From Beijerinckiaceae bacterium (lineage in GTDB: Bacteria > Pseudomonadota > Alphaproteobacteria > Rhizobiales > Beijerinckiaceae): DNA of 64,000 nt. The position numbers and the translations under genes are program-made. The DNA lies in the NCBI GenBank assembly GCA_947452455.1, contig CANGBX010000004.1:62001-126000 (forward strand), in the 5' to 3' direction. This document shows, in pieces, positions 44,489 to 52,959 of this stretch. The notes beneath the pieces were generated by a model that did not search any database, had not been told where the DNA came from, and worked only from the letters and a program-made list of their open reading frames with translations. Within the stretch, counting starts at the first letter, position 1. Each line of letters begins with the position of its first letter.

Positions 44489-45958
44489 ATGACCGAACCG
44501 CATATTGCCTATCATGATTTACGCGAATGGCTGACCGCGACCGAGCGACTTGGCGAATTACGCCACGTGAAAGGCGCTTCCTGGCAAGAAGATATCGGCC
44601 TTGCGGCAGAAGCCGTGCTACGTGCGGAAGACGGACCCTGCGTTCTCTTTGACGAAGTTCCAGGCTGCCCGAAAGGCTTCCGTCTTCTGCTCAATATGTT
44701 CGCCGGGAAACGTCGCAATATGACGTTGGGTTTTCCTGACCATTTCAATAAGTGGGAATTAAGCGATGCCTATCGCCGCGCTTATTTGGAAAATCCGAAA
44801 AGCATTCCCCATGTCATGGTCGAAGACGGTCCGATCTTTGAAAACATCCTCACCGGCGATGCGGTGGATGTGACGAAATTTCCCGCGCCCGTCTGGCACG
44901 AGAAAGATGGTGGCCGCTATATCGGGACCGGCACCTACAGCATCACCCGTGATCCGGAAGAAGACTGGCTCAATGCGGGCGCCTATCGCGCACAAGTGCA
45001 TGACCGCAACACTGTTGGCATTGTCATGGCGCGCGGTCACCATGGTTTCCTACACCGCGAGAAGTATTGGAAGAAAGGCGAAGCCCTGCCGATTGTCATG
45101 GTGCTTGGCGGCGACCCGATCGCCTTTTTCTACGGCGGCATCGAAGCGCCTTACGGCACATTCGAACTGGATATGGTGGGCGGCATGCGCGGCAAACCAG
45201 TGCCCATGGTGCGCGGCAAAGTGACAGGCCTGCCCATCCCCGCCCATGCCGAAGTCGTGCTCGAAGGCTATGTCAACAAGGACCGAATGATGACCGAGGG
45301 GCCGTTCGGTGAATGGTCGGGCCATTATGCGGGCGGTGCGCGGCAAATGCCGGTTATCGACATCAAGGCCATTTATCACCGCAATGATCCGATTCTCCTC
45401 GGTGTGCCGCCGATGGGTGCGGGACCCGATGAAATGGCGCGCTATCGCGCGGTCATGCGCTCGGCAATGATCAAACAGAATATGACCAATGCCGGCGTGC
45501 CGGATGTGCGTCAGGTATGGTGTCACGAAGTCGGAGGCGCGCGCATGTTCCATGCGGTTGCGATCAAACAGCGCTATCCAGGTCATGCCGTGCAGGCGGC
45601 CCATATTGCAGCACAATGTGGCGCCTCCGCCTATGCCTCGAAATATATTGTCGTGGTCGATGACGATGTCGATGTCACCAATCTTGACAATGTCCTCTGG
45701 GCCATGCTGACACGCACAGATCCTGTTGAATCCATCCAGTTCATCCGCGGATCATGGGATTCTGGTGCCGACCCGGCTCTACCGCCGGACCGGCGCGCGG
45801 TGGGCGACATGACGCATTCAGTTGCACTTATCAATGCCTGCAAGCCCTATCACTGGATGGATAAATTCCCGCCGAGCAATGCGCCGAGCCATGAATTGAT
45901 GCGTCGTGCGCAGGAAAAATTCGGCTGGCTCCTGAAGGGCGAAACACCACCGGCTTGA
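44489..45958 (+). CDS. UbiD-family prenylated-FMN decarboxylase
   Basis: UbiD-type (de)carboxylase of 489 residues acting on aromatic, heteroaromatic or alpha,beta-unsaturated acids. Catalytic Arg167 in G-A-Y-R-A-Q and Glu270/Glu275 in E-G-P-F-G-E match the Arg-Glu-Glu set of ferulate decarboxylase. The ATG at 44489 follows AAAAGGA. No UbiX prenyltransferase is in the window, so the cofactor must come from elsewhere. Its place after the molybdenum hydroxylase suggests hydroxylation of a carboxylated ring followed by decarboxylation, or the reverse order. Confidence 0.92.
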   Translation: MTEPHIAYHDLREWLTATERLGELRHVKGASWQEDIGLAAEAVLRAEDGPCVLFDEVPGCPKGFRLLLNMFAGKRRNMTLGFPDHFNKWELSDAYRRAYLENPKSIPHVMVEDGPIFENILTGDAVDVTKFPAPVWHEKDGGRYIGTGTYSITRDPEEDWLNAGAYRAQVHDRNTVGIVMARGHHGFLHREKYWKKGEALPIVMVLGGDPIAFFYGGIEAPYGTFELDMVGGMRGKPVPMVRGKVTGLPIPAHAEVVLEGYVNKDRMMTEGPFGEWSGHYAGGARQMPVIDIKAIYHRNDPILLGVPPMGAGPDEMARYRAVMRSAMIKQNMTNAGVPDVRQVWCHEVGGARMFHAVAIKQRYPGHAVQAAHIAAQCGASAYASKYIVVVDDDVDVTNLDNVLWAMLTRTDPVESIQFIRGSWDSGADPALPPDRRAVGDMTHSVALINACKPYHWMDKFPPSNAPSHELMRRAQEKFGWLLKGETPPA

Positions 45959-45987
45959 AAACTGGCATCGACGAAAAGAGGGACATC

Positions 45988-47061
45988 ATGCGTCGCAGTC
46001 TTTCAATTCTTGGCGGGCTTTGCCTGTCTCTCGCACCGGCATTTGCGCAAACGCCTTTTTATGAAGGCAAAACGATTTCGATCATCGTCAATTACGGCGC
46101 GGGCGGCAATGTCGATACGGATGCGCGCATTATGATGCGCCATATTACCCGCCATATTCCGGGCCAACCGACCATTATCATCCAGAATATCCCAGGTGCA
46201 GGCGGCGCGCTCGGAATGAATATGTTGGGTCTCAATATCAATTCAAAAGCTGATGGCATGACCGGCGGCTTTTTTACTGTGAGCCCCGTAGAGCCTCTGG
46301 TCGATGCGCCGACGCTGAAAATCCGGCTTGAAAAAGCCTATGTGGCCATCGGCGGGTGGCGCGGCTGGACAATTGCCTATGCACGCAAGGATTCCCCGCC
46401 CGGCCTCGTCGTACCCGCCGACATCGGCAAGGCGACACGCATGTTTACCGGTGGCTATAGCAAAGCAGCCTCGCATGATACGCGGCTTCGTCTCGCACTC
46501 GAAGTGATGAACGTACCCTACAAACCCGTAACAGGCTTTCCGACGGCTGGTGACCTCAACAAGGCGTTTATCCAGAACGAGATCAATATGACAGCGAGCT
46601 CGCTGCCTGCTTATCGCACGCAGGTCATTCCCAATATTATTACGCCCGGCATCGGTATGCCACTCTGGTATTATGATGTCATCGGCGATGATGGAAAACC
46701 GTCGGGCAATCCTGCGCTGGATGCGCAAGGGATCGAAGCCTATAGCGTCGTCTATAAGAAGGCTTTCGGTAAAGAACCCTCCGGCGTGCGCTATGAGGCT
46801 TTGTTGCAGGTGAACAATATTGCGACAAAATTGCAGCGCGGGTTTTTCCTGCCGACCGGCTCTCCGCCGGAAGCCGTATCCGCTCTACGGCAAGGATTTG
46901 AAGCTTTGCGCAAAGATGCCGCTTATCTCGAAGAATATGAACGCATCAATCAGGAAAAGCCGGATATGGCATCGGCTGCAGAAGTCGAACGCGTGCTAGA
47001 TCTGATGGGCAAGGCGACACTGGAGATCAAGAAGCTTCTGATAGAGTCGATTGCCGAGTAA
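45988..47061 (+). CDS. Bug/TctC-like receptor (same subtype as 287)
   Basis: Receptor of 357 residues ending the LysR-linked operon. ATG 45988 follows an AGAGGGA site; signal peptide ends A-F-A before Q-T-P-F-Y. It shares with 287-1366 the rare G-A-G-G-N-V-D-T-D-A-R loop, the R-H-I-T-R-H-I-P-G block and S-K-A-A-S-H-D-T-R-L-R-L-A, so the two likely bind related compounds. Probably supplies the operon's substrate from the periplasm, but no TctAB partner is here. Confidence 0.87.
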   Translation: MRRSLSILGGLCLSLAPAFAQTPFYEGKTISIIVNYGAGGNVDTDARIMMRHITRHIPGQPTIIIQNIPGAGGALGMNMLGLNINSKADGMTGGFFTVSPVEPLVDAPTLKIRLEKAYVAIGGWRGWTIAYARKDSPPGLVVPADIGKATRMFTGGYSKAASHDTRLRLALEVMNVPYKPVTGFPTAGDLNKAFIQNEINMTASSLPAYRTQVIPNIITPGIGMPLWYYDVIGDDGKPSGNPALDAQGIEAYSVVYKKAFGKEPSGVRYEALLQVNNIATKLQRGFFLPTGSPPEAVSALRQGFEALRKDAAYLEEYERINQEKPDMASAAEVERVLDLMGKATLEIKKLLIESIAE

Positions 47062-47118
47062 ATTGAAAATCCCTTCGGACTACACAGCAAGCATCAAATT
47101 GGGATCTGTCGCTGACAC

Positions 47119-47156
47119 AAAAGCCTCTCTGATTGAGAGGTTTTCTTATTTTTTTA
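47119..47156 (+). terminator. rho-independent terminator after the hydroxylase/UbiD operon
   Basis: CCTCTC-TGATT-GAGAGG (47124-47140) is a perfect six-pair stem with a five-base loop, followed by TTTTCTTATTTTTTT. It ends the plus-strand operon 39902-47061 and, by its preceding A-run, may also act for the minus-strand gene ending at 47214. Confidence 0.85.
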
Positions 47157-47178
47157 ATTTTGACTTTTTTGGAATGTA

Positions 47179-47198
47179 GGCTGCGGGGACGCGCAACC
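47179..47198. repeat. 20-base hairpin motif, copy 1
   Basis: GGCTGCG-GGGACG-CGCAACC forms a near-perfect seven-pair hairpin. The same design, GGTTGCG-GGGAGG-CGCAGCC, occurs at 60642-60661. Both follow directly after a terminator T-run. Meaning unknown. Confidence 0.4.
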
Positions 47199-47213
47199 TC
47201 TACCAAACGATGC

Positions 47214-48707
47214 TTATTTCATCGTAGGCATGATGAATTCCGCATGAACCCGGCGCCCGTCTGGCCAACGCGACGTCACCGTTTTAAGCCTTGTATAGAA
47301 ACGCACACCATCTGTGCCATGCACGTTGTGATCGCCGAACAAGGACCGTTTCCAGCCACCAAAAGAGAAGAAAGCCATCGGTACCGGAATGGCAACATTG
47401 ACCCCGGCCATGCCCACCTTAATGCGATTTACAAAATGTCGTGCGGCATCGCCATCTTGCGTAAAGATTGCGGTTCCATTTCCATATTCATGACTATTGA
47501 TCAGATCGATCGCTGATTCCAGCGTCGGGCAACGCACCACACAGAGCACCGGACCGAATATTTCATCCCTGTAGATGCGCATCTGCGGAGTTACATGATC
47601 GAATAAACTGCCGCCGAGATAGGCGCCTTTTTCATAGCCTTGCAATTTGAGGCCGCGCCCATCGACAATCAATGAAGCACCTTCAGATACGCCAATATCA
47701 ACGTAAGTCGAAACCTTATCGCGATGCTCCCGAGTAATCAATGGACCCATATCCGAGTCGGGCGCTTTACCCGGACCAACCTTCATTCCCCGCACACGCT
47801 TGGCGAGACGATCGACCAATGGCCCTGCAATATCACCAACCGCTACCGCGACAGAAACAGCCATACATCTCTCGCCTGCCGACCCATAAGCGGCCCCCAT
47901 CAAGGCTTCCGTTGTATTATCGAGATCGGCGTCAGGCATGACGACGAGATGATTTTTAGCACCGCCCAAGGCCTGTACGCGCTTACCCGCTGCAGTACCC
48001 GTGCGATAAACATATTCTGCAATAGGTGTAGAACCAACAAAACTAATAGCTTCAATCAGTGGATGATCAAGAATGGCGTCTACACAATTTTTTCCACCAT
48101 TGACGACGTTTAAAACACCATTTGGCAAGCCTGCTTCTGTGAACAATTCCGCCAAACGCATAGCGCAGCTTGGAACTTTCTCAGATGGTTTGAGAATGAA
48201 AACGTTTCCACAAGCAATAGCGATTGGAAACATCCACATCGGTACCATGGCCGGAAAATTAAATGGTGTAATCCCAGCACAAATACCAACGGGCTGTCGC
48301 AGCGAATAAGAGTCAACACCGGTTCCGACATTTTCAAGAAACTCGCCCTTGAGTAGATGGGGAATGCCACAAGCAAACTCGACCACTTCCAAGCCGCGCT
48401 GAAGTGATCCGCGCGCGTCCGCTAAGACTTTGCCATGCTCACGGGTGATAAGATTTGCCAATTCATCTGCATGCTTTTCAATTAAATCACGAAAACGAAA
48501 CAATATTGCAGCGCGACGCGCAGGGGGTGTCGCAGACCACCCCGGCAAAGCTGCTTTTGCTTCTTGAACAGCAGCTTGAATATCTCGCTCGCCGCCTAAA
48601 CAAACTTTGTCGATTGCAAGGCCGGTGGCCGGATCTATCAACTGCAACATGTCCGATTCCTCGGACTTCACATGCTGACCGCCAATGAAATGACCGATGA
48701 CCGCCAT
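47214..48707 (-). CDS. mmsA: CoA-acylating methylmalonate-semialdehyde dehydrogenase
   Basis: MmsA-type dehydrogenase of 497 residues that turns methylmalonate or malonate semialdehyde plus CoA into propionyl- or acetyl-CoA. Nucleophile Cys281 is in A-G-E-R-C-M-A; the usual general-base Glu of other aldehyde dehydrogenases is replaced in A-L-G-G-A-K-N-H, as expected for CoA-dependent enzymes. T-P-F-N-F-P and V-G-S-T-P-I-A are present. The ATG at 48707 follows GGGGGGAG. It is the last gene of the minus-strand block starting with the Rieske oxygenase and fits as the terminal step. Confidence 0.92.
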   Translation of the reverse strand: MAVIGHFIGGQHVKSEESDMLQLIDPATGLAIDKVCLGGERDIQAAVQEAKAALPGWSATPPARRAAILFRFRDLIEKHADELANLITREHGKVLADARGSLQRGLEVVEFACGIPHLLKGEFLENVGTGVDSYSLRQPVGICAGITPFNFPAMVPMWMFPIAIACGNVFILKPSEKVPSCAMRLAELFTEAGLPNGVLNVVNGGKNCVDAILDHPLIEAISFVGSTPIAEYVYRTGTAAGKRVQALGGAKNHLVVMPDADLDNTTEALMGAAYGSAGERCMAVSVAVAVGDIAGPLVDRLAKRVRGMKVGPGKAPDSDMGPLITREHRDKVSTYVDIGVSEGASLIVDGRGLKLQGYEKGAYLGGSLFDHVTPQMRIYRDEIFGPVLCVVRCPTLESAIDLINSHEYGNGTAIFTQDGDAARHFVNRIKVGMAGVNVAIPVPMAFFSFGGWKRSLFGDHNVHGTDGVRFYTRLKTVTSRWPDGRRVHAEFIMPTMK

Positions 48708-48755
48708 AATCTCTCCCCCCATCTGACATTTTATTTGACGCGCGCGTATCCAATT

Positions 48756-49595
48756 TTATCCGAAAAACTTAGGCATCTTTGATACGCCTGTAGATAAGCT
48801 ATCCCAAGCTGCCGGGGTACTCACGCGTTCCAGCACCGGTAGTGTCCATGACTTGTCCCAGGATTTTGCATCAAAGCGGCGACCTGTGATGCGATTTGCT
48901 TGATCACTGCACATCCATAAAATTGGCATGGCCATAATTTCGGGCTGTAGCATTTCATGCAATTCCGAGCCACGCGACTGGGCATGAATGGGCGTTGCTG
49001 TCGGACCGCCCGGATTTAGAATGTTGACAGTCACGCCAGTCTCATAAAGCTCTTTGCTCCAAATGAGCGTGCTGGCTTCAAGCCCCGCCTTACCTGGCCC
49101 ATAGCAGGAACGACCCGCGCCAAGCATCGTATGAAAATTAGTTGTCACATTGATGATCCGCCCCCATGATTGCGCGATCATAAAAGGGGCAAGATGCCTC
49201 GCGAGATGGAAAGGCGCCTGGTGATTTAGGAAAATGGCCTGATCCCATTTCAACGGATCACATTCCCAAAACCGCAATGGACCAACATGACCTGTCGGAC
49301 GTGCGAAATTCGCTCCAACGCCAGCATTGTTGATCAAAATATCAACGCCTTCGGAATGTGATTGCACCTGCTGAAGCGCAGCATCGCACCCTTCTCGCGT
49401 TGATAGGTCTGCGGGAACCGGTACAAACAAATCCTGCCCGGTTAGAGCCTTTGCATCCTGCGCAAGAGCATCTAGCAAATCGACACTGCGGGCGAGTCCG
49501 TAAACACGCACTCCAGCAGCCACGAGAGACTGACTCATCACCTGACCAAGGCCATAGCTCGCGCCGGTAATGACTGCGCTTTTACCCGCCAACAT
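48756..49595 (-). CDS. short-chain dehydrogenase/reductase
   Basis: SDR of 279 residues. T-G-A-S-Y-G-L-G near residue 10 binds cofactor, N-N-A-G is near 90, and the catalytic Y-G-P-G-K is complete. The C-terminal part is longer than in the other SDRs, ending without the usual D-G-G. It starts 5 bases after the deacetylase-fold gene stop and lies before mmsA. Likely oxidises an alcohol or hydroxy acid in the same route. Confidence 0.85.
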   Translation of the reverse strand: MLAGKSAVITGASYGLGQVMSQSLVAAGVRVYGLARSVDLLDALAQDAKALTGQDLFVPVPADLSTREGCDAALQQVQSHSEGVDILINNAGVGANFARPTGHVGPLRFWECDPLKWDQAIFLNHQAPFHLARHLAPFMIAQSWGRIINVTTNFHTMLGAGRSCYGPGKAGLEASTLIWSKELYETGVTVNILNPGGPTATPIHAQSRGSELHEMLQPEIMAMPILWMCSDQANRITGRRFDAKSWDKSWTLPVLERVSTPAAWDSLSTGVSKMPKFFG

Positions 49596-49600
49596 AATTA

Positions 49601-50539
49601 TTACTCAGCTCTATAGGAATAGGCTTTCTTTCGCGCTTCTTCTCCGCCAAGACCAATACCCAAACCATAAATTTTATCAGAATTAGCGGCCTCAGGATAA
49701 AATTTAGACAGGTCCATGTGAGGATATTTGGTCAAAACCCAATTGGCTATTTCTCCACGCGTCGCAACCCAGACTTTATCTTTGCTCTGCACATATTTGA
49801 GCACATCTTCGATCGGCTTAATGCGATGACCATGAGCGTGTGCAGGATGTGTTCCATAAGCGAGCATTTTCGGGAACCCGCGGCGTCCTTCTTCATACAG
49901 CACGTCAAAATAGTCTTGCCACATTTGCAAGACTTCACGTGGGGTTAGCGTACTACGTGCCGTAGGCGTATCGGAGACCGCATAGCTTGTCATACCGACT
50001 AATTTTTTCTCGCCCACGGGAATGATGAATGGAACTTCCGCATTGCGCAGACCGCAGGAATACGTGAAGCCCTGTTCCGCCAAAATAGAAAAAGTTTCGG
50101 CTGTCAAATGGCCACCCGCGCTTGAAAAACCGTAGGCACGCTTGCCAGTTACATCGAGAAGGGTCTTATTGGTTCGCCGAATAGCCTCTGCCTGCTCTTG
50201 CGCTGTCATTTCATAAAGAAACTCATGCGTCCAACCCTGAACGATGAATTCATGACCGAGATCGCAAACACTTTTTGTCAGCTTTGGAAATTGCTCGACT
50301 GTGAGCCCGTCAATGTAGCAACTCGTACTAATATTGAAGCGATGCCACAGATCAACAAGTCTTTGCACCCCCCCCGTATCGGCAAATGCAGCTTCATAAA
50401 TAGGTCGCATCGCACGCTTGTATTTTCCATTGGGACGTATACCGACACCATGATCCGGTGTTTCCCAAGACATGTTGAAAACAACGGCAATGTGAGCACC
50501 GTTAGGCCAAGAGAAATCACCCTCATACATTTTGGGCAT
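49601..50539 (-). CDS. polysaccharide-deacetylase-fold (NodB/PuuE-like) hydrolase
   Basis: Protein of 312 residues with the CE4/PuuE fold. In classical CE4 enzymes the first motif is F-D-D and a H-x3-H pair binds metal; here it reads V-V-F-N-M-S-W-E (Asn22, Glu26) and V-Q-G-W-T-H, so one Asp and one His are replaced. This pattern is closer to PuuE-type allantoinases and cyclic-imide hydrolases than to sugar deacetylases. No signal peptide, so it acts in the cytoplasm, probably on a C-N or similar bond of a pathway intermediate. ATG 50539 follows AAAGG. Confidence 0.8.
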   Translation of the reverse strand: MPKMYEGDFSWPNGAHIAVVFNMSWETPDHGVGIRPNGKYKRAMRPIYEAAFADTGGVQRLVDLWHRFNISTSCYIDGLTVEQFPKLTKSVCDLGHEFIVQGWTHEFLYEMTAQEQAEAIRRTNKTLLDVTGKRAYGFSSAGGHLTAETFSILAEQGFTYSCGLRNAEVPFIIPVGEKKLVGMTSYAVSDTPTARSTLTPREVLQMWQDYFDVLYEEGRRGFPKMLAYGTHPAHAHGHRIKPIEDVLKYVQSKDKVWVATRGEIANWVLTKYPHMDLSKFYPEAANSDKIYGLGIGLGGEEARKKAYSYRAE

Positions 50540-50566
50540 GATCGAACCTTTCAAAATACATGCGGC

Positions 50567-52234
50567 TTAAACCAAACGGGTTTTATCTCGATTTGCTGAA
50601 GGTGACTGCGCTTCACGGCTCACTTTCACATCCAATAATGCAGGCTGTCCGCAGGCCAAAGCCTCAGCGATGGCAGCATCGAGGTCGTTGGCATCCTCAA
50701 TACGCTTACCCCAGGCTCCGAAAGAGCGTGCCACGGCAGCAAAATCAACATCATTAAAATCAAGAACTGATTTGACGACACGCTGGTGACGCTTTTGTGT
50801 CTGATATTCTGAAGCGAGGCAGGCATTATTCATAACGACGACAACAATGGGAATGCCGCAACGCATAGCGGTCTCAAATTCGGCGATATGATAAAGCATG
50901 CCACCGTCACCTGTAACGGCGACAACCCGCTTTGAAGGATCGCCTAATTTTGTACCAAGAGCGCCCGGGAAGACCCAGCCGAGTGACCCATTTGCGCGAA
51001 ACATCGTTTGACCAGCAGAGACTGAGAAAAGTGCGCCGACCCAACCACCGTGAGCACCCGTATCCGCACCAATAACATCCTCTGGCTTCATCACACGCGA
51101 CAAAGCCGCTATCACTTGTGCCGGATGAATAGCATCAACTTTTTGCGTTACATGCATTTTGGCCGCATGGCCACGCCATTCTTCGACTCGCGCCGTCATG
51201 GATTGTGACCAATCACTTTCCTTACGATTGGGGTATAGGCGGCGGGCAATATCAACTGCAGATGCAAGTGCTAGCTTTGCATCGGCCGCCACGGCAAGCT
51301 CTGTCTGGAAATTATGCCCCAGAATATGCGGATCGGCATCAATCTGGAAAAGTCGCTTCTGGTTAAAAGGTAAAGTCCATCGATGGGTGGCAAGTCCACC
51401 CAAGCGGGTTCCAATAGCTAAAATAGTATCGCACTCACGCACAGCATCATTACCAATCTTGCGCGAATTACGACCAATTACCCCGACGGCCATCGGGTGC
51501 ATTTCTGAAATAGCGCCCTTGCCACCCAAAGATGTGGCGACCGGTATTTGCATGGAATCAGCAAATTTTGTTAGCTCATCCCAAGCCTTTGACAGCACCA
51601 CACCCTTACCGGCAACGATCAAAGGTTTTTTGGCGCCTGCGAGCGCTTGGACAATTTTTTCAATCCGGCTCACATCAGCAGGTGCGCGGGCAACGTTAAT
51701 TTGAACATAGTCACTCTCACAATAAATATCTTCACCCGATTCCAGATGGAACATATCGGCCGGGATTTCGAGATGCACAGGACCTGGCGACGGTGACAAA
51801 GCAATACGAATTGCAGCTCGCAACATGGCGGCTGCACGATCCGGTGAGGAAACCGTTTTATTCCATTTGGTCACACCTTGATGAAGCGGAATACCGTCCA
51901 TTTCTTGATATTCAAAACGATCTCGTGAGGACAGGGCGATAGACGAGGTGAGCGAAATCACCGGGCTCTTGGCCCACCATGCATCTGCAAGAGAACCTGC
52001 CAAATTGGCAACACCAGGACCGCGCTGGCCATAGACAAAACCCGGCTTTCCTGACATGCGCGCATAACCATCAGCCATATAGACGGCCGCGTTTTCTGTG
52101 CGGCAGTTAATAATTTCAATACCAACATCATCAAGCGCGTACCAAAGATCATGATCGCCGCCACAAAGGCAAAAGAATTTTTCAGTCCCATAGGCTTTGA
52201 GTGTCTGGGCTATCACCTGTGCAACGGTTGGCAT
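50567..52234 (-). CDS. thiamine diphosphate-dependent enzyme, acetolactate synthase-like (third ThDP protein)
   Basis: ThDP enzyme of 555 residues, of a different branch from 14899 and 26400: activating Glu in C-R-T-E-N-A-A-V-Y-M-A-D-G-Y (near residue 50), R-G-P-G-V-A-N, and C-terminal V-T-G-D-G-G-M-L-Y...N-N. The N-A-A-V-Y-M-A-D-G-Y-A-R motif is that of acetolactate synthase/benzoylformate decarboxylase relatives. It is between the SDR at 52258 and the deacetylase-fold gene, 27 bases from the latter. Substrate is probably a 2-oxo acid from the oxygenase route. Confidence 0.88.
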   Translation of the reverse strand: MPTVAQVIAQTLKAYGTEKFFCLCGGDHDLWYALDDVGIEIINCRTENAAVYMADGYARMSGKPGFVYGQRGPGVANLAGSLADAWWAKSPVISLTSSIALSSRDRFEYQEMDGIPLHQGVTKWNKTVSSPDRAAAMLRAAIRIALSPSPGPVHLEIPADMFHLESGEDIYCESDYVQINVARAPADVSRIEKIVQALAGAKKPLIVAGKGVVLSKAWDELTKFADSMQIPVATSLGGKGAISEMHPMAVGVIGRNSRKIGNDAVRECDTILAIGTRLGGLATHRWTLPFNQKRLFQIDADPHILGHNFQTELAVAADAKLALASAVDIARRLYPNRKESDWSQSMTARVEEWRGHAAKMHVTQKVDAIHPAQVIAALSRVMKPEDVIGADTGAHGGWVGALFSVSAGQTMFRANGSLGWVFPGALGTKLGDPSKRVVAVTGDGGMLYHIAEFETAMRCGIPIVVVVMNNACLASEYQTQKRHQRVVKSVLDFNDVDFAAVARSFGAWGKRIEDANDLDAAIAEALACGQPALLDVKVSREAQSPSANRDKTRLV

Positions 52235-52257
52235 ATCTTATTCCCTTTTTCTTTGCC

Positions 52258-52959
52258 CTACTGAGCCGTACGACGCGAGATTGAGATACATGCGCCATTA
52301 AAGGCGAGCGCATCTGATGACAGCAATGGAAGAATCGCATCCGCAACATGTTCGGGCTGATTCAGTCCGACAATTTGCGCCACCTGTTCTTCACTGCGCG
52401 TTCCGCGCAAAAGGGGCGTATCTGTAGATCCTGGCAAGATCGCGTAGACGCCAACATTAGACGGTGCGAGCTCCAAGGCAGCTGATTTTGTGAGCGCTAA
52501 AACCGCGCCTTTCGAGGCAGCGTAGGGCGAGCCATTTCTCAATCCATGCAACCCACGATTAGATGCAATGTTGATAATCACGCCACTTTTTTGAACTGAC
52601 ATAATTTTGGCAGCCTCGCGCATACAGGCGAATGTACCAAAAAGATTGATATCAAGAACCCTTGTCCATTCTTCATCGCTTATCGTCGCGACCGTCCATC
52701 GGCCGCTGACGCCGGCTGAATTGACAACCACATCCACGCGACCATGCACTTTCATCACATGGGCAAAAGTGGATTTAATCTGTTCAGATTTGCGGATGTC
52801 ACAATCTATGCGCTCAAAGACGGCATCTTGGCTAATTGGCTGACGCCACATCACATCAAGACCCGTGACCGCATAGCCTTCTTTGACCAAGCGACAAGCA
52901 ATCGCAAACCCAATGCCACTGCCAGCACCCGTAACGATTGCGGATTTTTTGACACTCAT
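52258..52959 (-). CDS. short-chain dehydrogenase/reductase
   Basis: SDR of 233 residues with T-G-A-G-S-G-I-G at the start, N-S-A-G in the middle and intact Y-A-A-S-K. Its ATG overlaps the monooxygenase stop by four bases (ATGA at 52956-52959), so the two are translationally coupled and likely catalyse consecutive steps. The C-terminal part is short, with the usual D-G-G replaced by A-C-I-S. Confidence 0.87.
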   Translation of the reverse strand: MSVKKSAIVTGAGSGIGFAIACRLVKEGYAVTGLDVMWRQPISQDAVFERIDCDIRKSEQIKSTFAHVMKVHGRVDVVVNSAGVSGRWTVATISDEEWTRVLDINLFGTFACMREAAKIMSVQKSGVIINIASNRGLHGLRNGSPYAASKGAVLALTKSAALELAPSNVGVYAILPGSTDTPLLRGTRSEEQVAQIVGLNQPEHVADAILPLLSSDALAFNGACISISRRTAQ

